Shown here: piece by piece, positions 32,555 to 40,744 of the stretch
Layout of the letters: every line of letters starts with the position of its first letter
How positions within the stretch are numbered: the stretch's first letter is position 1
Assembly: GCA_013178185.1 (NCBI GenBank)
Contig: JABLXC010000043.1
Location: 1 to 47,428 of the forward strand
From: Anaerolineae bacterium
GTDB taxonomy: Bacteria; Chloroflexota; Anaerolineae; Anaerolineales; Anaerolineaceae
Direction: 5' to 3'
Length of the DNA stretch: 47,428 bases
Notes under the pieces: generated by a model
The model's input: the letters and a program-made list of their open reading frames with translations, nothing else
What the model was told of the DNA's origin: nothing
Databases searched by the model: none
Translations under genes and position numbers: made by a program

Positions 32555-33460
32555 TCAACTCGTCCAAAGGGCAATGATAAATAAATACGCCATAATCCCT
32601 GGCAAGGCAGCCGCAATCAGCCGAATTGTCCGCCATCGTGGCGGAACGCCATTGGAAATCTGAATTATTTGGTAAATTTGAAAAAGGCCAATCGGAAAAG
32701 TCAATAATGAAGGCCAGGCCAGGTTCCATGGAAGTCCTAAAACCGCTGCTCCCCCAATCAAAAGATAAGCGGCCAAAATAAGAACGTTGTGAAGAATCAT
32801 CCCTCTTTGCCAGCCAATCCGGTACAGCATATCTCTACGATTCGACTTGATTTCCCGGCCATATTCTTGTAAGTCGAACACTAGCATCATCGCCAAGTAT
32901 AAACCTGCAATTGGGAAAGCCAGCATGGCCAATAAACGATGCAACGAGCCAGTTTGAAACAAAAATGCCAGCGCGGGGATCAGGGTCGCAACCAGAACGG
33001 CTTCAACCAGTTCACCATAACCAGAATAAACCAACCGCAAGGGTGGAACAGCGTAGAAGAAAGCGAGCAAAAAAGCAATGCCAATGATAAAGAGAACAGT
33101 CAGGTTGATCGCCCCTCGAATAAACAACAAAGCGGTCAAGACAGCGCCAACAGTAAGCAATATCGCCACAGTCTGAAACAATATTGTCCGCATGGAAAGT
33201 ATAGTTTCGCGATCTACTCCCCCAGATTGGAATCGCTGCGTCGGATCCCACCAATCATAATACGCTTTTAGTAAATAACCGCTGGCTTGCAAGAGGGTAG
33301 TACATCCCAAGCCAAGCCAAAAATTCACCCAATCGATCGTCCCGCCGAGAAAGTGATGAATCCCCGCGCCGACCGAATAGGTAAAAACGCCAAACAACAA
33401 CGCCCAAAGACGCGAAGCAACAAATATCCTTGAAAGGTTGGTCGGTTGAGATGATTTCAT
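32555..33460 (-). CDS. UbiA-superfamily prenyltransferase-like membrane protein
   Basis: A 301-residue protein with about eight hydrophobic segments. The layout is UbiA-like: SRLWALLFGVFTYSVGAG at the start, LLKAYYDWWDPTQRF at the place of the first Asp-rich motif (NDxxDxxxD) and MLVFDLQEYGREIKSNRR at the second. Both motifs are incomplete (first Asn replaced), so the substrate is unsure; quinone-type aromatic prenylation as in MenA is one option. It heads the close-packed group with moeA, the deacetylase-like gene and moeA-PBP. The ATG at 33460 is the only early start. Confidence 0.8.
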   Translation of the reverse strand: MKSSQPTNLSRIFVASRLWALLFGVFTYSVGAGIHHFLGGTIDWVNFWLGLGCTTLLQASGYLLKAYYDWWDPTQRFQSGGVDRETILSMRTILFQTVAILLTVGAVLTALLFIRGAINLTVLFIIGIAFLLAFFYAVPPLRLVYSGYGELVEAVLVATLIPALAFLFQTGSLHRLLAMLAFPIAGLYLAMMLVFDLQEYGREIKSNRRDMLYRIGWQRGMILHNVLILAAYLLIGGAAVLGLPWNLAWPSLLTFPIGLFQIYQIIQISNGVPPRWRTIRLIAAALPGIMAYLFIIALWTS

Positions 33461-33523
33461 AATTCTTTTTAGAACTCGCTCATAAAAAAGCCAATGCTAT
33501 ATATTAACTGGTTTGCTTTTATT

Positions 33524-35578
33524 TCACAACCCACACAACCGCAACAGGAGATAATTATTGCCAGCCTCTTGCTGCGATCCCACCGGCAAACGATCCTTCT
33601 CAGCAATCAATACCCGACAAGTCTGGTAGTGGATATAAGGATCTTCCTTAATAATCGGGAGGATACCATCGGCGGCGTCATATGCGCCTGTGTAAGCATA
33701 TCCTTGTAAAAATGGCAGCCATTCAATCCAATCGCCCGACCGTAGATTCAGGCTGCGAGCCTCATCGCCCAGCCGTACGACCTCTTCCCAATCCCCACGC
33801 TGGCGAGCCAGAGAGGCCTTCTGGAAATAGTAGCACCAATCCCGTTTTGGCTCCGCGCCAAAAATATCGACTGGGGGAACGTGAGCCTTTCCATCCAATT
33901 GGATACGGTCAATTTGTGAGCGCTGAGCAATTAATTGAACACGGTAGTCCTCAACGCCAGAAAGTTCTATCCGCTCGCCATCCAGAACATGCAGGCAGGA
34001 ATTTAAAGATGATTTCGACAGGACCAGGGTATTGGCATAATCTCTTTCAACGTCGATCGTGCGCATGGTTCGCTCAGATGCGCCTCCCATCAAGATATCC
34101 TGAATGGATTGAGGATACAGTACCTCGGATTGAATCTTCAGCGGGCCCGGATCAGGTGCATATATCATATTGGCCGGCCCCCAAATTTCATAATCCTCTT
34201 CCAGCGGAACTCCGGCAATCATCGAAACAAGCACAGTATCTACCTTAAGTGACGGCGCCCGCCAGGAAAGCTGCCACCAAAAATTACGGGCAATTTCCCA
34301 CTGATTACTGTAATTGATCGCATTGACATGATGGGTCATCACAGCGGTTACTGTCAGGACGAGCGGCGTCCAGATACGGATTGCTCTCTGTCCTCCGTAG
34401 AACAACAATCCCGTTAGAATCAAAGCCGACCCCATTGAACCGGGAAATGTAAAACGATCCAGGCTTGCGCTAAAGGTAACTTCTCTGCCTGCAAAGATGA
34501 TAGGGATAGACGTAACCAACACCCATAAAGCTCCGATGATCGCCATATCCAACATTGAACGATCAGCAACCGCAGTCAGTTCAGCAGATGACCACCGTCT
34601 AATACTTGTAGCAATCCAATACACAGCAAGAATAATCGCCGAAGCTACCATCCCAATCAACAGAGCGGTCAGGAAGTCACGTAGTCTGGCGACAGATAAA
34701 AGCTGGTATGGTGGCACCGCCCAAGAAAGGAAGGCTACTTCCACAAAGTCTTTCAGCAGTTCCGAGGTCAGTCTTAGCATCTCATACACAGGTGATTGTC
34801 GAATCGTCCCTATAATTGCCCCAATGTCTGTGCCAGCGCGTTGGCTCTGAAAAATAAATAGCCGCCATGAAAGGAAGACCAGAATTGCCAATGCATAGGG
34901 AGCCCAACGGCTCACCGTCACTCGAGCGCGCGACAGCAAATGACTTTTGTCTGCCTCCCCATGTTTCGTAGCAGTAATCCAGATCAAGGCCAACCGCACC
35001 CCTTCCAACCCGATGTAATACTCCATCATAAACATTGATGCCAGTCCGAGCAACAAAGATACGATTGTCAATAAGGCTTTTGCAGACAGGCGCTGCACCT
35101 TACAAACCTGGATCGTAAACGCCAGGGAAAATATTGAAAAAGTCATATTCAACAAATGCGGCTGGTATTGAATCCCATTGGGTTGCTCCAAAAACCCCGG
35201 ATACACTGCAAAAAGCAATGTCGCCGTGAAGACTGCCATGCGATGTCGGGACCACAATAAGTTCAGCAGCCAATAAGCTCCCAGAATCCCGGCCAGCCGG
35301 ATTAGATAAGCTGAAACATTCCATCCCAAAGCTTCATTCCCAAAAAGCGGGTAAAAAATCCAGGCAAATAAATACCCGATCATCGGCCGGTCTACCGAGT
35401 AAATATCGATCAATTTTTCCGGCCCTTGCGTATACCCGGCATAAATCAAATTCCAATCATCTCGATAATATCCCAAACGATGAAGGTGAGGCAGAAAAGC
35501 AAGCGCAGACACAAATATCAGCAACAAAACAGGGATAAGATGCTTGCGATGCCAGCTTTTTTTGATTTCGAGGCTCAT
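33524..35578 (-). CDS. Large GT-C-like membrane protein
   Basis: A 684-residue protein not assigned to a named family. About 11 hydrophobic segments occupy residues 12-430. The first external loop carries RLGYYRDDWNLIYAG, an acidic DD pair like the catalytic site of GT-C lipid-sugar-dependent glycosyltransferases. The C-terminal 230 residues are soluble, first beta-rich, then helical with TPR-like character (KASLARQRGDWEEVVRLGDEARSL). It lies upstream of the UbiA-like gene on the same strand (63-base gap). Glycosyl transfer is inferred from fold and motif only. Confidence 0.75.
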   Translation of the reverse strand: MSLEIKKSWHRKHLIPVLLLIFVSALAFLPHLHRLGYYRDDWNLIYAGYTQGPEKLIDIYSVDRPMIGYLFAWIFYPLFGNEALGWNVSAYLIRLAGILGAYWLLNLLWSRHRMAVFTATLLFAVYPGFLEQPNGIQYQPHLLNMTFSIFSLAFTIQVCKVQRLSAKALLTIVSLLLGLASMFMMEYYIGLEGVRLALIWITATKHGEADKSHLLSRARVTVSRWAPYALAILVFLSWRLFIFQSQRAGTDIGAIIGTIRQSPVYEMLRLTSELLKDFVEVAFLSWAVPPYQLLSVARLRDFLTALLIGMVASAIILAVYWIATSIRRWSSAELTAVADRSMLDMAIIGALWVLVTSIPIIFAGREVTFSASLDRFTFPGSMGSALILTGLLFYGGQRAIRIWTPLVLTVTAVMTHHVNAINYSNQWEIARNFWWQLSWRAPSLKVDTVLVSMIAGVPLEEDYEIWGPANMIYAPDPGPLKIQSEVLYPQSIQDILMGGASERTMRTIDVERDYANTLVLSKSSLNSCLHVLDGERIELSGVEDYRVQLIAQRSQIDRIQLDGKAHVPPVDIFGAEPKRDWCYYFQKASLARQRGDWEEVVRLGDEARSLNLRSGDWIEWLPFLQGYAYTGAYDAADGILPIIKEDPYIHYQTCRVLIAEKDRLPVGSQQEAGNNYLLLRLCGL

Positions 35579-35656
35579 AAATCATCCTTTGTTTACGCGT
35601 AGAGCAATTATACTTCAGCCGATTCTCTAAAACTAACTTGCCGGAAGGAACATTCG

Positions 35657-35665
35657 CTAACAAAG
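35657..35665 (+). repeat. Target-site duplication, left copy
   Basis: CTAACAAAG immediately outside the left end of the IS1-family element; the identical 9 bases are at 36456-36464. Nine bases is the usual duplication length for IS1. Confidence 0.85.
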
Positions 35666-35685
35666 GGAGTGGATAAAGGCTGGGT

Positions 35686-36422
35686 TTAGATGAACTGGTA
35701 GACATGAGCCGAGTAATTAGGAAAACGCTGTTTGTGCAGTTGACGATGATTGAAACAATACATGAAGAGCTTCAAGGCTGCTTTCAGTGCTTCTGGACAG
35801 CGAGAAAAGCAGCGCGAGCGTCGCGCCAGGCGAGCTAAATAGTGACGCAATTCAGCGTTATCCCCTTCGACCGAATACGTGTCATTTTTACCTTGCGAGA
35901 CTTCATATACGCCCCAGTGATACCACAAACGATCATAGGCATCAAAAGCGTCGCTGTAATACCGCTTCGCCTTTGGCGCCTCATCCACTAATTCCTGGAT
36001 GACCTCTTGGGTTCTCTGCCAGACTACCCGAAAGCCCAAAAAACAGCGGGTAAGCCGATCTACGATCGTGATGACGAAGATTGGGTTTTTTTGTCCCCGA
36101 TAAAGGTGAACAATTCGTCCATCTCCGCTTCTTTCACGTCGCTGGGCACAGGTGGATCGGGCAGTTGCTCCGCTTGGGCTTTGACCCAGAGGGAAACGGT
36201 GCGATGGTGCAAACCAAGATGACGGGCAATCCGCCGCAGGTTCATCCCATCCACATACATTTGGAGTGCTTTGCGACGCACTTCTTCGGGATATGCCCAT
36301 GGCTTGGGGTTTGGGGTGTACTTGATCTGGCAATACATGCAGCGATATCGTTGACTGCCACTCGGTGTCTTTCCAGATCGGTGCTGTCTTTCAGTTCGAT
36401 GACATTTCGGACATTCGTTCAT
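35686..36422 (-). CDS. IS1-family transposase InsAB' (by -1 frameshift)
   Basis: The predicted 245-residue fusion made when ribosomes slip back one base on the A7 run (36092-36086) after codon 112 of InsA. The joined sequence reads DELFTFIGDKK then NPIFVITIVDRLTR, restoring the IS1 catalytic domain. DDE residues: Asp in MDELFTFIG, Asp in YYSDAFDAYDRL and Glu in SVEGDNAELRHYLARLARRSRCFSR, the typical IS1 C-terminal signature. The zero-frame product alone stops soon after the slip site. All parts appear intact, so the element may be active. Confidence 0.88.
36060..36422 (-). CDS. IS1-family InsA (zero-frame repressor / N-terminal product)
   Basis: A 120-residue product. CPKC and CMYC form a zinc ribbon, and RRKALQMYVDGMNLRRIARHLGLHHRTVSLWVKA is the helix-turn-helix that binds the element ends. 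In IS1, InsA alone represses transcription and competes with the transposase. The ATG at 36422 was chosen over an in-frame TTG six codons earlier. The last 8 codons lie beyond the frameshift site. Confidence 0.88.
   Translation of the reverse strand: MNECPKCHRTERQHRSGKTPSGSQRYRCMYCQIKYTPNPKPWAYPEEVRRKALQMYVDGMNLRRIARHLGLHHRTVSLWVKAQAEQLPDPPVPSDVKEAEMDELFTFIGDKKTQSSSSRS
36086..36092 (-). other. Programmed -1 frameshift slippery site (A7)
   Basis: Seven A residues on the minus strand lie in phase as GAC AAA AAA ACC. IS1 elements use such an A-rich run for the InsA to InsAB' slip. The reading frame switch restores a continuous transposase. Confidence 0.85.
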
Positions 36423-36455
36423 GCGTATATTATAACCCAAGATTTAGCCACTTCC

Positions 36456-36464
36456 CTAACAAAG
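36456..36464 (+). repeat. Target-site duplication, right copy
   Basis: CTAACAAAG directly following the right terminal repeat, identical to 35657-35665. Confidence 0.85.
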
Positions 36465-36493
36465 CAATTTAGTTAATAATTTCATTAATGTTT

Positions 36494-36499
36494 TATAAT
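36494..36499 (+). promoter_or_regulatory. -10 element of the amino acid permease gene
   Basis: TATAAT, 31 bases upstream of the ATG at 36531. The -35 region (about 36470-36476, TAGTTAA) is poor. It lies only 30 bases from the IS end, so the insertion may have replaced upstream control sequences. Confidence 0.5.
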
Positions 36500-36530
36500 T
36501 GAGCAAATTTTACCCGGATGGAAAGGTGAG

Positions 36531-37349
36531 ATGGAAAATATTGACGGCGGCTTTGCTCCTGAAAAGGGAGGTGCAGCTACCCGGTCGGGCTTTAGCTTCG
36601 ACCGTGGGTGGTTGCTTGTAATAGCAGTTGTTCTTACGATAACTGCATTGATTGTCAGCCGGCCCGACCCATTTAAGCGCATATTTTTCTTTGTACAAGA
36701 TGGGATATGGGTCACAATCTCAGTTACGGTTATTTCATTCCTTTTGATGTTGATAACCGGTCTTATTGTTGCATTATTGCGTTTGACGAAGAGCGCATTC
36801 ATTAAGGCTGTCGCCACGTCTTACGTTGAGATCATTCGTGGCATTCCGCTGTTGGTGCAATTATTGTTCTGGTATTTTGCGTTTCCAACTGTCATCCAGA
36901 GTATCGGCAAAGCGCTCCGCTTTTCATTGTTCGAAAATTATCTTGCCAACCCGGTCGCGATGGCTGTTGTTGGGTTAACTTTTTGTTATTCCGCTTATAT
37001 GAGCGAGGTATATCGAGCTGGCATCCAAAGCATCTCCAAAGGGCAAATGGAAGCCGCGCGCAGCCTCGGCATGTCTTATGTCCAGGCCATGCGCTATGTC
37101 ATCTTACCGCAAGCTGTGCGCGTGATTTTACCGCCGGTAGGAAATGAATTCATCTCCCTGCTAAAGGATTCATCCCTCATCAGCGTGGTAGCCGTAGCCG
37201 ATATGACCCGGCGAGGGCGCGAGTTTATGGCAGCGAATTTTATACCGATCGAAACCTGGGTGATGGTGGCATTGCTCTACCTGATCATGACTCTGGTCGC
37301 CGCTCGCGTTGTCCATTGGATTGAGATCAAGACCCGGTTGGAGAAATAA
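36531..37349 (+). CDS. Polar amino acid ABC transporter permease
   Basis: A 272-residue permease of the His/Glu/Gln/Arg family. After a 25-residue cytoplasmic lead, about five membrane spans follow. Family features: GIWVTISVTVISFLLMLITGLIVALLRL, VEIIRGIPLLVQLLFW, AYMSEVYRAGIQSISKGQMEAARSLGM (the EAA loop contacting the ATPase) and LPPVGNEFISLLKDSSLISVV. It probably works as a homodimer with the ATPase that begins 3 bases after its stop. The ligand is not determined by sequence; arginine or a derivative is suggested by the DDAH gene downstream. Confidence 0.93.
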   Translation: MENIDGGFAPEKGGAATRSGFSFDRGWLLVIAVVLTITALIVSRPDPFKRIFFFVQDGIWVTISVTVISFLLMLITGLIVALLRLTKSAFIKAVATSYVEIIRGIPLLVQLLFWYFAFPTVIQSIGKALRFSLFENYLANPVAMAVVGLTFCYSAYMSEVYRAGIQSISKGQMEAARSLGMSYVQAMRYVILPQAVRVILPPVGNEFISLLKDSSLISVVAVADMTRRGREFMAANFIPIETWVMVALLYLIMTLVAARVVHWIEIKTRLEK

Positions 37350-37352
37350 AAA

Positions 37353-38084
37353 ATGGAAGATCCAATTATCCACATTGAAAATGTCGTCAAACATTTTGAC
37401 AAAGTTGCTGCGCTGAGGGGCATCAGTCTGGATATCATGCGGGGAGAAGTGGTTGTCATCATTGGCCCTTCTGGATCAGGCAAGTCCACCTTGCTGCGAT
37501 GCATCAACCGCCTGGAAGAGTACGATGAAGGCTTGATCGTTGTAGACGGCATCCCGTTGAACAGCGCCGAAAACATCAATACCGTCCGCACCGAAGTTGG
37601 CATGGTCTTTCAGCAGTTCAACTTGTTCCCGCACCTTAAAGTGATTGATAACATTACACTGGCGCAGCGGATTGTTCGAAAACGCCCAAAAGCCGAAGCC
37701 GAAAAGCAGGCTTATGATTTATTGGAAAAAGTCGGCATCCCAGATAAAGCCCAGGCTTATCCGTGGCAACTTTCCGGTGGACAACAGCAACGCGTGGCTA
37801 TTGCCCGCGCCCTCGCTATGAACCCTAAGATCATGCTTTTTGACGAACCCACCAGCGCACTGGATCCAGAGATGATCCAGGAAGTTTTGGACGTTATGTT
37901 AAACCTCGCTAAGGAAGGCATGACGATGGTCGTTGTTTCGCATGAAATGGGTTTCGCCAAAGCGGCAGCCGATCGGGCCATTTTAATGGATGAAGGCTAC
38001 ATCATCGAAGAAGCATTGCCCGAAGTTCTCTTCACGAATCCAAAACACGAACGTACAAAGCTTTTCTTGAGCAAAGTCTTATAG
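37353..38084 (+). CDS. Polar amino acid ABC transporter ATP-binding protein
   Basis: A 243-residue GlnQ/HisP-type ATPase: [17 protein letters not shown], Walker [29 protein letters not shown], signature [17 protein letters not shown], Walker [15 protein letters not shown] and VVSHEMGFA. Full length, all motifs intact. It starts 3 bases after the permease gene and is followed after 24 bases by the DDAH-like gene, so the three are probably one transcript. Confidence 0.95.
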   Translation: MEDPIIHIENVVKHFDKVAALRGISLDIMRGEVVVIIGPSGSGKSTLLRCINRLEEYDEGLIVVDGIPLNSAENINTVRTEVGMVFQQFNLFPHLKVIDNITLAQRIVRKRPKAEAEKQAYDLLEKVGIPDKAQAYPWQLSGGQQQRVAIARALAMNPKIMLFDEPTSALDPEMIQEVLDVMLNLAKEGMTMVVVSHEMGFAKAAADRAILMDEGYIIEEALPEVLFTNPKHERTKLFLSKVL

Positions 38085-38108
38085 AATCTACGCAGCAGAA
38101 GATTTCAA

Positions 38109-38882
38109 ATGAATTTTAAAAACGCTATTGTTCGCACACCAGGAAAAAACTTCTCTCAAGGTCTCACTTCGGCAAACCTCGGAGAGCCAGATTACCAAAA
38201 AACACTCGAACAGCATACTGCTTATTGCCGCGCTCTGCAACAGTGTGGGCTTAACCTGACGACCCTCGACCCCGATCTGGAATACCCAGATTCTACGTTT
38301 GTAGAAGATACAGCCGTTCTCATCCCCAGCGCAGCAATTTTAACCCGTCCTGGCGCTGCCAGCAGGATTGGCGAAGTCGCCGCAATTCATTTGCAACTAC
38401 AACGCTTCTACCGCCAATTTTATAGCATCACATCTCCAGGCAGTCTCGAAGGAGGGGATATTTGCCAGGCGGGTTCCCATTTTTTCATCGGCCTTTCCGA
38501 TCGCACCAATGAAGAAGGCGCCAGACAATTAGCAGAGTTTCTTGCAAAAGAAGGATACACCTCCAGCACAGTAGATATCCGAAATATCCGGGATATCCTC
38601 CACCTTAAGAGCGGCATCGCCTATCTGGGTGATAATACCCTCGTAGTAATCAAAAGTCTTAATGACCATCCTGCATTCAAAGGCTATAAGACCATCCTCA
38701 TGGATCCCGAAGAGAATTATGCTGCGAATTGCGTCATGATAAACGGCCGTGTCCTGCTTGCAAAGGGATACCCGAAGTTCAAGGCTAAGTTAGAAGCGCT
38801 GGGCTTCACAACAATTCCTCTGGATGTCTCGGAATTCCAAAAAATGGATGGCGGCTTAAGCTGTCTTTCACTCAGGTTTTAA
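38109..38882 (+). CDS. Dimethylarginine dimethylaminohydrolase-like hydrolase
   Basis: A 257-residue guanidino-group-modifying enzyme. Catalytic Cys252 lies at the end (GGLSCLSLRF), His165 in DILHLKSGI, acidic residues in DSTFVEDTAV (Asp61, Glu66, Asp67), and SLEGGDI is the substrate-loop motif. This pattern fits DDAH, which hydrolyses methylated arginine to citrulline and methylamines; a related arginine-modifying activity is possible. Co-transcription with an amino acid importer suggests the imported substrate is processed by it. A terminator follows. Confidence 0.9.
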   Translation: MNFKNAIVRTPGKNFSQGLTSANLGEPDYQKTLEQHTAYCRALQQCGLNLTTLDPDLEYPDSTFVEDTAVLIPSAAILTRPGAASRIGEVAAIHLQLQRFYRQFYSITSPGSLEGGDICQAGSHFFIGLSDRTNEEGARQLAEFLAKEGYTSSTVDIRNIRDILHLKSGIAYLGDNTLVVIKSLNDHPAFKGYKTILMDPEENYAANCVMINGRVLLAKGYPKFKAKLEALGFTTIPLDVSEFQKMDGGLSCLSLRF

Positions 38883-38886
38883 CAAA

Positions 38887-38918
38887 GAACCTCTCCAACC
38901 AAAACGGTGGAGAGGTTC
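38887..38918. terminator. Hairpin between convergent transporter genes
   Basis: An 11-bp perfect stem GAACCTCTCCA/TGGAGAGGTTC with a 10-base loop lies between the DDAH-like gene and the convergent binding-protein gene. Confidence 0.75.
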
Positions 38919-38936
38919 TCAAATGTTTCAAAAAGA

Positions 38937-39692
38937 TTACTTACCTAGCAGCCATTTTTCGGTCAGTTTATCCAGCATGCCTTCGCTTTTAACAGCGGCC
39001 AGTCCTTCGTTCACCTTTTTGAGAAGATCAGGCTTCTTATTACAAACTGCGATGCCATAATTCTCATCCGTGAAAACTTCGCCCACAGCTTTAAGCTTGT
39101 CGGGGTTCTGTCCCACGAATCCCAGCGCAAGCGGGTTGTCAGAAATAACGGCGTCAAGTTGTCCGCTCATGACATCCAGGAAAGCGAGGTCAATCGAGTC
39201 ATAAGCTGCATACTCGGCACCTTCGATCGCCTTGGCTTCAATCTCACCGGTTGTCCCCAATTGAGCGCCAACCTTTTTGCCCTTCAGATCATCCTTGCTT
39301 TTAATATCCTCATTGCCCTTGGCAACTACAACGATCTGACCCGCAGCAAAGTAAGGATCTGAGAATGCCATCGTCTTTTTGCGCTCATCAGTGATCGTAA
39401 TAGCGGAAATTGCCAGATCATACTGACATTGAGAGAGACCAGTCAAGAGCGAGTCAAACGGAATATTAACAAATTCAACTTGAATACCCGCCTTTTCAGC
39501 AATGGCCTTCATTAAATCAATGTCCAGGCCCTCAACTTCTTTGGTGCTTTCATTGACAGTTTCAAAAGGGGGCCAGGTGGCATCGGTGGCTACGGTGTAC
39601 TTCTCGGCTGCCTGCTGAGCAGGCTGGCAGGCTGCCAAAACCACGCTGAATAATGCCAGCGCGGTGAACAACAAAACGGTAGTGCGCTTCAT
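38937..39692 (-). CDS. Polar amino acid ABC transporter substrate-binding lipoprotein
   Basis: A 251-residue type II binding protein (SBP_bac_3). Signal peptide with lipobox LAAC (Cys22). Family segments: YTVATDATWPPFETVNE, GLDIDLMKAIAEKAG, FDSLLTGLSQCQYDLAISAITIT, KVGAQLGTTGE and LDAVISDNPLALGF. It binds an amino acid outside the membrane and delivers it to the permease/ATPase encoded at 36531-38084. It is transcribed convergently, not in the same operon as its presumed partners. AGGAGG precedes the ATG; GGTAAAAT at about 39734-39741 is a -10 candidate. Confidence 0.93.
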   Translation of the reverse strand: MKRTTVLLFTALALFSVVLAACQPAQQAAEKYTVATDATWPPFETVNESTKEVEGLDIDLMKAIAEKAGIQVEFVNIPFDSLLTGLSQCQYDLAISAITITDERKKTMAFSDPYFAAGQIVVVAKGNEDIKSKDDLKGKKVGAQLGTTGEIEAKAIEGAEYAAYDSIDLAFLDVMSGQLDAVISDNPLALGFVGQNPDKLKAVGEVFTDENYGIAVCNKKPDLLKKVNEGLAAVKSEGMLDKLTEKWLLGK

Positions 39693-39759
39693 TTCTTCCT
39701 CCTATGGCGAATTCTGTATAAAAGAATGTGAAAATTTTACCATATAAAGAAAATTTTTT

Positions 39760-39788
39760 TTGACTTTTATTCTTTTTTGTGCTATTCT
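39760..39788 (+). promoter_or_regulatory. Promoter of the metallo-beta-lactamase-fold gene
   Basis: TTGACT (39760-39765), 17-base spacer, TATTCT (39783-39788): 5/6 and 4/6 matches, placed about 58 bases upstream of the ATG at 39846. Confidence 0.55.
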
Positions 39789-39845
39789 ACTGCTTTGAGT
39801 ATGCCTCAATAAAACCATAGGATCATGGTTGCGTGGAAGGTTAAA

Positions 39846-40712
39846 ATGCAGCGAGAACGTATCTCCGAAAATGTCTATTGGTTCCAAAGCGAGGTGTACG
39901 CCCAGGTAACCGCTGGCGTGGTTACTGGGCCGCAATGGGCGGTGGTCATTGACACCATGGCTTTGCCAGAAGAAACTCTGGAAATGCGTTCTTTCATTGA
40001 AGAAGATCTCAACGTACCCGTCCGATATATCATCAACACCCATCACCATGCTGATCACACCTGGGGGAGTTGTTTTTTTCCTGGAGCAACGATAATTTCA
40101 CATGCGCTCTGTCGCCAACAGATGATGGAACGCGGTCAAAGTGCTTTGGATGCAGCCCGCAAACAGAACCCCGTTTTCAAACAGGTAAAAATTGTTCCTC
40201 CCCATTTGGTTTTCGATAAAGGTGAAATCTCTATTCGCGTTGGCAAGAAAAATCTGATCCTCTTTTCAACCCCCGGCCACAGCTTTGATGGCATATCCAT
40301 TCTCATAGAAGAGGATCGTATTTTGTTTGCAGGCGATGCTTTCTTGCCGCTGCCCTACGTTGTCGATGGGGATATCGATATGCTAAGCGCCACGATCAAG
40401 CAGATCGGAAAAATGGGATTGGAGAACATTGTACAAGGCCATGGCGATATTATTTTACGAGGAGAAATCGACGAGGCGGTCAAAGAGAATCTTTCTTACC
40501 TGGCCGCCATACGAAAAGCTGTCAAAACCGCTGCAAAAAAGAAAAACCCACAAGATGCCCTGGCCCTCATTGATATCGAATCCTGCGGCAAAAGCCGGGT
40601 ATACCTGGGCGGCCTGGCAGAAGAACTTCACCGCCGCAATATTCGTTACCTTTACCGCCAGATCTTGAAAGAAGAAGAAAACGAAACCCTGCCAGAAAAA
40701 GAGGAAGGCTAA
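39846..40712 (+). CDS. Metallo-beta-lactamase-fold hydrolase
   Basis: A 288-residue protein. Metal site motifs: THHHADHTWG (HxHxDH), TPGHSFDG, LFAGDAFLP (bridging Asp) and VQGHGD. N-terminal MQRERISENVYWFQSEVYAQVTAGVV is typical of the glyoxalase II/quinolinase-like subgroup. Substrate not predictable. The C-terminal 60 residues add a helical, Lys-rich extension. The ATG at 39846, preceded by GGAAGG, was chosen over one at 39825 because the conserved strand starts there. A terminator follows. Confidence 0.9.
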   Translation: MQRERISENVYWFQSEVYAQVTAGVVTGPQWAVVIDTMALPEETLEMRSFIEEDLNVPVRYIINTHHHADHTWGSCFFPGATIISHALCRQQMMERGQSALDAARKQNPVFKQVKIVPPHLVFDKGEISIRVGKKNLILFSTPGHSFDGISILIEEDRILFAGDAFLPLPYVVDGDIDMLSATIKQIGKMGLENIVQGHGDIILRGEIDEAVKENLSYLAAIRKAVKTAAKKKNPQDALALIDIESCGKSRVYLGGLAEELHRRNIRYLYRQILKEEENETLPEKEEG

Positions 40713-40732
40713 AAACCTTCTTCTTTTTTTTA
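40699..40732 (+). terminator. Rho-independent terminator
   Basis: Stem AAGAGGAAGG/CCTTCTTCTT (one G-U pair), loop CTAAAAA, followed by a run of T. It overlaps the stop of the hydrolase gene. Confidence 0.8.
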
Positions 40733-40744
40733 GACAGCTCAATC

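Larger units (their letters stand above)
35666..36455 (-). mobile_element. Complete IS1-family insertion sequence
   Basis: A 790-bp element bounded by imperfect terminal inverted repeats: left GGAGTGGATAAAGGCTGGG (35666-35684) and right, read inward, GGAAGTGGCTAAATCTTGGG (36455-36436), about 16 of 20 matching. It carries insA and insB-type frames joined by an A7 slippery run and is flanked by a perfect 9-bp duplication, so it appears recent and structurally intact. It is inserted between the GT-C-like gene and the amino acid permease gene, with no coding sequence disrupted. Confidence 0.92.
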
